From Actinobacteria bacterium OK074 (GTDB taxonomy: Bacteria > Actinomycetota > Actinomycetes > Streptomycetales > Streptomycetaceae), in NCBI GenBank assembly GCA_001298575.1, contig LJCV01000281.1, positions 1-44,361 of the forward strand: DNA of 44,361 nucleotides, read 5' to 3'. Shown one piece after another: positions 38,992-44,361 of this stretch. The notes beneath the pieces were generated by a model. The model was not told the DNA's origin and did no database searches. It saw only the letters and a list, made by a program, of their open reading frames with translations. Every line of letters begins with the position of its first letter. Position 1 is the stretch's first letter. The translations under genes were made by a program, and so were the position numbers.

Positions 38992-40419
38992 GTGTTCTTC
39001 GTCGACACCCTGGAGTTCGAGGGCCTGGGCAACCGCAGCTACCTGGCCGGCGGGCCGAGCAGTGCCGTGGTGGTGGATCCGCCGCGCGACATCGACCAGG
39101 TCCTCGCGGCGGCGGCCCGGCGCGGGACGCGGATCGCCTACGTGGCGGAGACGCACCTGCACAACGACTACGTGAGCGGCGGGCTGGAGCTGGCCCGGGT
39201 CACCGGCGCCCGCTATCTGGTCCCGGCCGCCGCCGCGGTGTCCTTCGCCCGCACCCCGGTCGCCGACGGCGACACCGTCACGGTCGACGAGGGCCTGGTC
39301 CTGCGGGCGCTGGCCACCCCCGGCCACACCCCGCACCACACCTCGTACGTCCTGGAGGAGGACGGGCGCGGGGTGGCGGCGTTCACCGGCGGGTCGCTGC
39401 TGATCGGTTCGGTCGGACGGCCCGACCTGGTCGAACCGCGGCTGACCGAGCAACTGGCCCGCGCCCAGCACGCCTCCGCCCACCGCCTGGCCGAGGAACT
39501 GGACGACGAGGTGCCGGTGCTGCCCACGCACGGGTTCGGGAGTTTCTGCTCCAGCTCCCAAGCCGACGGGGACGCCAGCACGATCGGGCGGGAGCGCAAG
39601 ACCAACGCGGCGCTGACCCGGGACGTGGACGGCTTCGTCGCCGACCTGCTCGCCGGACTGGACGACGTCCCGGCCTACTACGCGCACATGGGCCCGGCCA
39701 ACGCCGCGGGCCCGGCCCCCGTCGACCTCACCCCGCCGGGCCCGGCCGACGCCGGACAGATCGCCCGGCGGCTGGCGGCCGGTGAATGGGTGGTCGACCT
39801 GCGCAACCGCGTCGCGTTCGCCGAGGGGCATGTCGCGGGCTCGTTCAACTTCGAGGGCGCGGGGCAGCCCGCCACCTACCTGGCCTGGCTGATCCCGTGG
39901 GGCAAGCCCGTCACGCTGCTCGCCGACACGGCCGAGCAGGTCGCCGCCGCGCAGCGGGAGCTGGTCCGGGTCGGCATCGACCGCCCGGCCGCCGCGGCCG
40001 TCGGCACCCCGCGGGAGTGGGTGCCCGAGGGGGAGGAGCCGCGCTCCTTCCCGCGCGCCGCCTTCGCCGACCTGGCCGCCGTCCGCGACCGTGGCCACGA
40101 CGTGGACCCCGGCGAGAGCGTGGACCGAGGCGAGGACGTGAACCGCGGCGAGAGCGTGGTGGTCCTCGACGTGCGCCGCGACTCCGAGCGCGCGAACGGC
40201 TACCTCGACGGTTCGGTCCACATCCCCGTCCACGAACTGCCCCGCCGTATCGGCGAGGTGCCCGCGGGGGAGGTGTGGGTGCACTGCGCGGGCGGCATGC
40301 GCGCGGCGATTGCCGCCTCCTTCCTGGACGCCGCCGGCCGCACCGTGGTCGCCGTCGACGACGGCTTCGACGCCGCCGCCGCGGCCGGACTGACCCTCGT
40401 CCGGCCCGGCACGGACTGA
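38992..40419 (+). CDS. CstB-like persulfide dioxygenase-rhodanese fusion
   Basis: A 475-residue fusion. Residues about 1-240 are a metallo-beta-lactamase-fold persulfide dioxygenase: THLHNDY (His55, His57, Asp59, Tyr60), His112 (PGHT), Asp145 (RPD) and His180. The human ETHE1 iron ligands (two His, one Asp) correspond to His55, His112 and Asp145, so iron can bind although the last His of HxHxDH is Tyr. Residues 255-345 are a rhodanese-like domain with no active Cys (pseudo-rhodanese), and 385-475 a true rhodanese with Cys432 (HCAGGMRA). This order matches staphylococcal CstB, which converts persulfide to thiosulfate. GTG 38992 follows GGAAGGAA; an earlier in-frame GTG at 38941 lies before operator 2. 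Confidence 0.9.
   Translation: MFFVDTLEFEGLGNRSYLAGGPSSAVVVDPPRDIDQVLAAAARRGTRIAYVAETHLHNDYVSGGLELARVTGARYLVPAAAAVSFARTPVADGDTVTVDEGLVLRALATPGHTPHHTSYVLEEDGRGVAAFTGGSLLIGSVGRPDLVEPRLTEQLARAQHASAHRLAEELDDEVPVLPTHGFGSFCSSSQADGDASTIGRERKTNAALTRDVDGFVADLLAGLDDVPAYYAHMGPANAAGPAPVDLTPPGPADAGQIARRLAAGEWVVDLRNRVAFAEGHVAGSFNFEGAGQPATYLAWLIPWGKPVTLLADTAEQVAAAQRELVRVGIDRPAAAAVGTPREWVPEGEEPRSFPRAAFADLAAVRDRGHDVDPGESVDRGEDVNRGESVVVLDVRRDSERANGYLDGSVHIPVHELPRRIGEVPAGEVWVHCAGGMRAAIAASFLDAAGRTVVAVDDGFDAAAAAGLTLVRPGTD
40102..40155 (+). repeat. Three 18-bp tandem repeats in the dioxygenase-rhodanese linker
   Basis: Units at 40102-40119, 40120-40137 and 40138-40155 encode VDPGES, VDRGED and VNRGES. They fall at the start of the second rhodanese domain, in a surface linker. 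Confidence 0.8.
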
Positions 40420-40460
40420 CACCCCCCAACCGCACCGCCCCCTCCCGGAGTTGTGACCCC

Positions 40461-40829
40461 ATGTTCTTCCGCCTCTTGCGCAGCCGCGGCCCCCGCCGCC
40501 TCACCCCCGTCCAGGCCAGCCGGCGCACCGCCGACGGCCGGGCCGTCCTGCTCGACGTCCGCGAAATCGCCGAATGGGAGGCCGGGCACGCACCGGACGC
40601 ACTGCACCTGCCCCTGTCCCGGCTGACCGCGGGAGCGCCCCTGCCGCCCACCGCCGAGGGCAAGCCCGTCGTGGCGATCTGCCGCTCCGGCAAGCGTTCC
40701 CAGCGGGCCGCCGAGATCCTGACCGGCCGCGGAGTGGAGGTCACCGACGTCACCGGCGGCATGACCGCCTGGGCGCGGGCCGGACTGCCGGTGGCAGGAC
40801 CGGACGGAAACAACGGCGTCATAGCGTGA
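40461..40829 (+). CDS. Single-domain rhodanese sulfurtransferase
   Basis: A 122-residue rhodanese: VLLDVREIAEWEAGHAPDAL, then the active-site loop with catalytic Cys in ICRSGKRSQRAAEIL, and GGMTAWARAGLPV. It likely moves sulfane sulfur between the SQR product, thiols and the dioxygenase. ATG 40461 is 41 nt after the fusion gene, and its TGA overlaps the next start as GTGA. It is in the operon with two other sulfur genes, all plausibly controlled by the CstR-type operators. Confidence 0.92.
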   Translation: MFFRLLRSRGPRRLTPVQASRRTADGRAVLLDVREIAEWEAGHAPDALHLPLSRLTAGAPLPPTAEGKPVVAICRSGKRSQRAAEILTGRGVEVTDVTGGMTAWARAGLPVAGPDGNNGVIA

Positions 40830-41590
40830 GCACGCTCGTCCTGGCCCTGATCGCGGGCGCCGTGGTCGGTCTCGCGCTGGGTGCGCTGGGCGGCGGCGGC
40901 AGCGTCCTCGCGGTGCCCGCGCTGATCTACCTGCTCGGCTTCACCCCGGCCGAGGCCACCACCGCGAGCCTGCTGATCGTCACCGCCACCTCGCTCACCG
41001 CCCTGTTCGGCCATGCCCGCAGCGGCCATGTGCGGTGGAAGGCCGGCGCGCTGTTCGCTGCCGCCGGCATCCTCCCGGCCGCGGCGGCCGGGGTGGCGTC
41101 CTCCCGGCTGCCCCAGCCGGTGCTGATCGCCGCGTTCGCCACCGTCGCCGTCCTCGCGGCCACCCGTATGCTGCGCCCCGCCCGAACGGCGTCCGGTGCG
41201 GGAGTCGGCGCGGGAGTCGGCGCGGTGCGGCCGGGCCGGGCCGTCGGCACCGGGGCGGGGCTGGGTGCGCTGACCGGGCTGCTGGGTGTGGGCGGTGGTT
41301 TCCTCGCCGTGCCCGCCCTGGTCACCGTGCTGGCCTTCGAGATGCAGGCCGCCGTCGGCACCAGCCTGCTGGTCATCTCGGTCAACTCGCTGGCGGCGCT
41401 GGCCAGTCGGGGCGCCACGACGGACGGTCTGGACTGGGCGGTGATCGCACCGTTCACCGCGGCCGCGATCCTCGGCGCCTGGGACGGCAAACGCCTGGCG
41501 GCCAGAGCGCCCGGCCCGCTCCTCCAGCGTGTCTTCGCCGTGACGCTGCTGGCCGTGGCCGCGTTCATGCTCGTCGACGCGCTGACATGA
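40826..41590 (+). CDS. TauE/SafE-family sulfur-compound exporter
   Basis: A 254-residue membrane protein with about eight predicted helices in two related halves. The conserved family loops GALGGGGSVLAVPALIYLLG and GLLGVGGGFLAVPALVTVLA are present, one in each half. Members export or import sulfite, sulfonates or thiosulfate; here, after persulfide dioxygenase and rhodanese genes, export of sulfite or thiosulfate is likely. GTG 40826 overlaps the rhodanese stop (GTGA). The gene ends 58 bp before the convergent CsoR-family gene. Confidence 0.9.
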   Translation: MSTLVLALIAGAVVGLALGALGGGGSVLAVPALIYLLGFTPAEATTASLLIVTATSLTALFGHARSGHVRWKAGALFAAAGILPAAAAGVASSRLPQPVLIAAFATVAVLAATRMLRPARTASGAGVGAGVGAVRPGRAVGTGAGLGALTGLLGVGGGFLAVPALVTVLAFEMQAAVGTSLLVISVNSLAALASRGATTDGLDWAVIAPFTAAAILGAWDGKRLAARAPGPLLQRVFAVTLLAVAAFMLVDALT

Positions 41591-41608
41591 ACCCGGGCCG
41601 TCGCGGGC

Positions 41609-41660
41609 GGGCTCACGCCAGGGACCGGCCGCCCATCACGGGTGGGCTCACGCCAGGGAC
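41609..41660. repeat. Direct repeat duplicating the end of the CsoR-family gene
   Basis: GGGCTCACGCCAGGGAC occurs at 41609-41625 and 41644-41660, 35 bp apart. The second copy is the C-terminal coding end of the regulator (Ser-Leu-Ala-stop on the minus strand); the first lies just downstream of it. Confidence 0.85.
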
Positions 41661-41932
41661 AGGAACAGCTTCTCCAGCCGGGCCCGCGTCCGTGCGCGGT
41701 CAGCGTCGTCGTCCGCCGTCCCGGGATCGGCCAGGCAGTGCTGGAGACCGGTCGCGATGATCGCGAACCCCGCCTTGTCCAACGCCCGGGAGGCCGCGGC
41801 GAGTTGGGTGACCACGTCCGCGCAGTCCCGTCCGTCCTCGATCATCCTGATCACTCCGGCGACCTGACCCTGCGCCCGGCGCAGCCGGTCGAGCACCGTC
41901 TTCAGTTCCCCGGCCGCCATCGCCAGTTCCAC
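41648..41932 (-). CDS. CsoR-family repressor, persulfide-sensing CstR type
   Basis: A 94-residue helical DUF156/CsoR protein (LDRLRRAQGQVAGVIRMIED, GRDCADVVTQLAAASRAL). Copper-sensing CsoR uses Cys-His-Cys with the two cysteines 29 residues apart and the His four before the second. Here Cys37 and Cys66 keep the spacing, but the His position is Gly62. CstR likewise keeps two cysteines without that His and forms di- or trisulfides with persulfides. Start GTG 41932 follows GAGGGAG. Three matching operators lie in the window, all next to sulfur genes. It is divergent from a rhodanese gene. Confidence 0.9.
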   Translation of the reverse strand: MELAMAAGELKTVLDRLRRAQGQVAGVIRMIEDGRDCADVVTQLAAASRALDKAGFAIIATGLQHCLADPGTADDDADRARTRARLEKLFLSLA

Positions 41933-41951
41933 AACAAGCACTCCCTCGATA

Positions 41952-41967
41952 TACCCCTGCGGGTATC
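41952..41967. promoter_or_regulatory. CsoR/CstR-type operator 3
   Basis: ATACCCCTGCGGGTAT, an inverted repeat of the same 16-bp design as those at 38915 and 38952, lies in the 78-bp gap between the repressor and the divergent rhodanese gene, about 20 bp from the repressor start. It should mediate autoregulation. Confidence 0.8.
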
Positions 41968-42010
41968 CCATCCGCAGGGGGTGAACCACCAGGAAGAGAA
42001 GGATGTTCCC

Positions 42011-42577
42011 GTGACCACTACCACCGCCCTCGCCCCGGAGCAGGCCCAGGCCCAGCTCCACGCGCTGACCGTCGTCGACGTACGCACCCCCGGCGAATAC
42101 GCCTCCGGCCACCTGCCCGGCGCCCACAACATCCCGCTCGACCACCTCGACCGGGCCCTGCCCGCGCTGAAGGCCGCCGCCGGACGCGGCGACCTCCTCG
42201 TGGTGTGCGCCTCCGGCGCCCGCTCGGCCCAGGCGTGCACCACGCTCGCCGAACACGGCATCACCGCCGCCACCCTCACCGGCGGCACCACCGCCTGGAG
42301 CGAGCGCGGCCACGACCTGCACCGTCCCGCGGGCGCCCGCACCGTGTGGGCCATGGACCGCCAGGTCCGCTTCACCGCCGGGGCCCTGGTGCTGACCGGA
42401 CTCGCGGTCGGACAACGCGTGCCGGCCGTCCGCTGGCTGTCCGCCGGTGTCGCGGGCGGCCTGGTCTACTCCGCCCTCAGCGACACCTGCGCCATGGCCC
42501 GCATGCTGGGCAAACTTCCGCACAACCAGCCCCGCACCACCGACCTGGACGCCACCCTCGCCGCACTGGCCGACTGA
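42011..42577 (+). CDS. Rhodanese with C-terminal DUF2892-like membrane domain
   Basis: A 188-residue protein. Residues 1-105 are a rhodanese (VVDVRTPGEYASGHLPGAHN, and active Cys in VVCASGARSAQAC); residues about 120-165 are two hydrophobic segments (FTAGALVLTGLAVG, and WLSAGVAGGLVYSALS) as in DUF2892 proteins, then CAMARMLGKLPHN. It is probably membrane-anchored sulfurtransferase activity. GTG 42011 follows GAAGGA. It is divergent from the CstR-type repressor and shares its operator. Confidence 0.9.
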   Translation: MTTTTALAPEQAQAQLHALTVVDVRTPGEYASGHLPGAHNIPLDHLDRALPALKAAAGRGDLLVVCASGARSAQACTTLAEHGITAATLTGGTTAWSERGHDLHRPAGARTVWAMDRQVRFTAGALVLTGLAVGQRVPAVRWLSAGVAGGLVYSALSDTCAMARMLGKLPHNQPRTTDLDATLAALAD

Positions 42578-42607
42578 ACCAGCCACTGCTGGTGCCCGGG
42601 GGTCGGC

Positions 42608-43321
42608 TCACCCCGCCAGCGAGACCATGAACTCCCGTGCCCGGCGGGTGAGTTCGGGCCAGTCCCCGGCGGCCACGACGGCGGGCGGTACGACCTCCGA
42701 ACCGGCGCACACCGCGCGTGCCCCGGCCGCGAGGAAACCGGCCGCGTTCCCCGCGTCGACACCGCCCGACGCCACCAGTGGTACGCCGGGGAAGGGGCCG
42801 GCCAGGTCCCGGAAGTGCCGGGGGCCGAAGGCGCGGGCGGGGAAGATCTTCACCGCGGCCACGCCGAGGTCGAGGACCTGGCCGACCTCCGTCGGGGTCA
42901 GGGCGCCCATGACGACCGGCACTCCGGCCGCCGCCGCCGTCCGCGCGACGTCCGGGCGGACGCCGGGGGTGACGAGGTACTGGGCGCCCGCGTCGATCAG
43001 CTCCTCGGCCTGGGCGGCGGTCATCACCGTGCCCGCGCCGACGCCGTCCCGGCCGTCGGCCACCGCCTTGCGGAGGTGGGCGGCGAGGCCCGGGGTGGTG
43101 CGGGTGAACTCGATCCAGCGGATACCGCCCGTGCGCAGGGCCGCGCACAGCGCCGCCGCGTCGGGGATCTCCGGGGCCCGGACGACGGCGATCACCCGGT
43201 CCTTCGAGAGGCGGGTGAGGAAGTCGGCGTTCGGGGCAGGGGTGTTCGTGCGCTCAAGGCTGTTCAGGTGCTCAGGAGTGTTCGTGTGCCCAGGAGTTTT
43301 CCTGTGCTCAGGGGCGTTCAT
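42608..43321 (-). CDS. KDPG/KHG-type 2-keto-3-deoxy-6-phosphogluconate aldolase
   Basis: A 237-residue class I aldolase. The general-base region IRWIEFTRTT, the VGAGTVMTAAQAEELIDAGA block and the Schiff-base lysine in AAVKIFPA are typical of Eda, which splits KDPG to pyruvate and glyceraldehyde-3-phosphate. ATG 43321 follows AAGGAG. Residues 2-25 are an extension of four hexapeptides (NAPEHR, KTPGHT, NTPEHL, NSLERT) from an 18-bp tandem repeat; the catalytic domain starts near residue 32. It lies 30 nt downstream of a sugar kinase gene on the same strand. Confidence 0.92.
   Translation of the reverse strand: MNAPEHRKTPGHTNTPEHLNSLERTNTPAPNADFLTRLSKDRVIAVVRAPEIPDAAALCAALRTGGIRWIEFTRTTPGLAAHLRKAVADGRDGVGAGTVMTAAQAEELIDAGAQYLVTPGVRPDVARTAAAAGVPVVMGALTPTEVGQVLDLGVAAVKIFPARAFGPRHFRDLAGPFPGVPLVASGGVDAGNAAGFLAAGARAVCAGSEVVPPAVVAAGDWPELTRRAREFMVSLAG
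43245..43316 (-). repeat. Four 18-bp tandem repeats at the aldolase N-terminus
   Basis: Units at 43245-43262, 43263-43280, 43281-43298 and 43299-43316 each begin TTC on the plus strand and share the core TGCTCAGGAG with drift. They encode hexapeptides of the form N-x-P-E-H-x. Confidence 0.85.
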
Positions 43322-43351
43322 GCGCGGGGGCTCCTTCGGTCGGCGGCCGGT

Positions 43352-44361
43352 TCACGGGGGTGCCGTGCGGGCCCAGGCCACGTCGTCCAGGGCGAGGTGG
43401 CGGTCGGTCTCCGTGCGCGGGGGCAGGGCGGGGACGTCGGCCCTGGTGCGCAGCGCCGCGGAGGCCGCCAGGTGGCCCAGGCGCAGCCGGGCGCGTTCGT
43501 CGCGGTTCTCCAGGACGGCGGCCAGGTAACCGGCGGCGAAGGCGTCGCCCGCGCCGACCGGTTCGACGACCCGGGTGGGAAGCGCGGGGACGAAGGTACG
43601 GGTGCCGTCGGCGCGGTACGAAGTCGCTCCGTTTTCGGCGTCCTTGACGACGACCAGGGGTGCGGGGGAGAGGAGTTCCGCGGTGTCGTCCGGGTGGGCC
43701 GTGCCCCACAGGGCTTCCGCCTCGTCCCGGCCGACGAACACGATGTCGGCGGCGCGGGCGAGGGTCAGCAGCTTCTTCGCGGCTTTAGCGGGGCCGCCCT
43801 GCCACAGCGCGGGGCGGTGGTTGACGTCGAAGGAGACGGTCGGGGCACCGAGGGCCCGGTCGACGAGGATCGTCTCCAGGAGGTGGGCGCAGGTGTCGGA
43901 GAGCGCCGCCGCGACGCCCGACAGGTGCACGACGCGGGCGCAGCGCAGGGCGGGCGAGCGGGCCAGGTCCGGTCCCATCAGGGTGGCCGCCGAACCGCCC
44001 CGGTAGTAGTGGGTGCGGGTGCCGGCCGGGGTCGGGTCCTTGAAGTAGACGCCCGTCGGGCGCTCCGGGTCGGTCTCGACGCCCGTCACATCCACGCCCC
44101 GCGCGGTGAGTTCGGCCAGGACGCGGCGCCCGAACGGATCGTCGCCCAGGCGGCTCAGCCAGGCGGCGCGGTGCCCGAGAGCAGCGAGCGTGCAGGCGAC
44201 GTTGGACTCGGCGCCGCCGATGGCCAGCGCGAGCGTCGACTGTTCGTCGAGCGGGCCGCCGTCCGGCGGGCCGAGGACGGCCATCGTCTCGCCGACGCAT
44301 ACGACGTCGGCGGCCTGCGCCTGGCGGTCGGGGGTGCGGGGGGGGGGCGGGGTCGGGGGCG
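43352..44361 (-). CDS. PfkB-family sugar kinase, 2-keto-3-deoxygluconate kinase-like (5' end outside window)
   Basis: A ribokinase-fold kinase. AIGGAESNVACTLAALGHRA and the C-terminal VEPVGAGDAFAAGYLAAVL (anion hole and catalytic Asp) are diagnostic. An ATG at 44284 begins MAVLGPP, but the frame continues upstream to the window edge as DVVCVGET, the usual first strand of PfkB kinases. No start codon is seen before the edge, so the true start is probably outside. With the aldolase gene 30 nt downstream, phosphorylation of 2-keto-3-deoxygluconate is likely. The 5' part contains a run of ten G (44338-44347). Confidence 0.9.
   Translation of the reverse strand, partial: PPTPPPPRTPDRQAQAADVVCVGETMAVLGPPDGGPLDEQSTLALAIGGAESNVACTLAALGHRAAWLSRLGDDPFGRRVLAELTARGVDVTGVETDPERPTGVYFKDPTPAGTRTHYYRGGSAATLMGPDLARSPALRCARVVHLSGVAAALSDTCAHLLETILVDRALGAPTVSFDVNHRPALWQGGPAKAAKKLLTLARAADIVFVGRDEAEALWGTAHPDDTAELLSPAPLVVVKDAENGATSYRADGTRTFVPALPTRVVEPVGAGDAFAAGYLAAVLENRDERARLRLGHLAASAALRTRADVPALPPRTETDRHLALDDVAWARTAPP

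Noticed and set aside
43245..43316. Possible CRISPR-like array
   Set aside because: The 18-bp units are contiguous without spacers and are in frame in a coding gene; they are ordinary tandem repeats.
44338..44347. Run of ten G near the right edge as a phase-variable start of the sugar kinase
   Set aside because: The kinase start lies outside the window, so the position of the run relative to the coding sequence cannot be judged; it could also be a sequencing artefact.

Overview
The window looks like Streptomyces chromosome: GC is very high, GTG starts are common, and genes overlap or are tightly spaced. It opens with the actinobacterial housekeeping order rpsB-tsf-pyrH-frr-cdsA-rlmN, and two Streptomyces-type GC-rich palindromic repeats are present (one inside rlmN, one between convergent genes). 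No rRNA, tRNA, insertion sequence, prophage or CRISPR array was recognised.

Region 1 (1-20.6 kb) is mostly core. It begins with the 5' end of a divergent secreted protein and the translation/phospholipid/rRNA-methylation cluster. A TPP riboswitch then precedes a thiamine-type ABC importer (thiB, thiP, thiQ). After that come a sortase substrate ending in LAETG with a near-consensus promoter, a LOG-family protein, a VOC protein, and an ABC exporter whose ATPase has lost several catalytic motifs while keeping Walker A and B. Region 1 ends with a polyamine/GABA-type set: class III aminotransferase, Lrp regulator, aldehyde dehydrogenase and a PotD-like binding lipoprotein. The permease and ATPase genes normally expected after such a binding protein are absent.

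Region 2 (20.6-44.4 kb) looks accessory. It starts with a divergent pectin locus. One gene encodes a secreted ricin-lectin / pectin methylesterase (CE8) / polygalacturonase (GH28) fusion. The other encodes a single polypeptide joining an ECF sigma factor, a zinc-finger anti-sigma-like segment, one or two membrane segments and a PL9-like pectate-lyase beta-helix. I read this as a candidate membrane-tethered, self-inhibited sigma factor that senses pectin, and it is the most novel item here. The window ends with a sugar kinase and a KDPG-type aldolase, compatible with the 2-keto-3-deoxygluconate end of pectin breakdown.

Between these lie three regulated modules. (a) An XRE regulator is divergent from CMD-cupin-alcohol dehydrogenase-SnoaL genes, with a 17-bp palindrome between them. 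(b) A TetR regulator, with a translationally coupled 61-residue ORF before it and a hydrolase after it, is divergent from MFS-P450-P450-SDR; a 24-bp operator overlaps the promoter, and the two P450s are a tandem duplication. (c) A sulfide/persulfide module contains a sulfide:quinone reductase-like protein, a CstB-like dioxygenase-rhodanese fusion, two further rhodaneses, a TauE-type exporter and a CsoR-family repressor. The repressor lacks the copper-ligand histidine, as in persulfide-sensing CstR. Three 16-bp operators of one design lie in this module, and a GntR regulator with two TGTACGTACA palindromes is divergent from its first gene.
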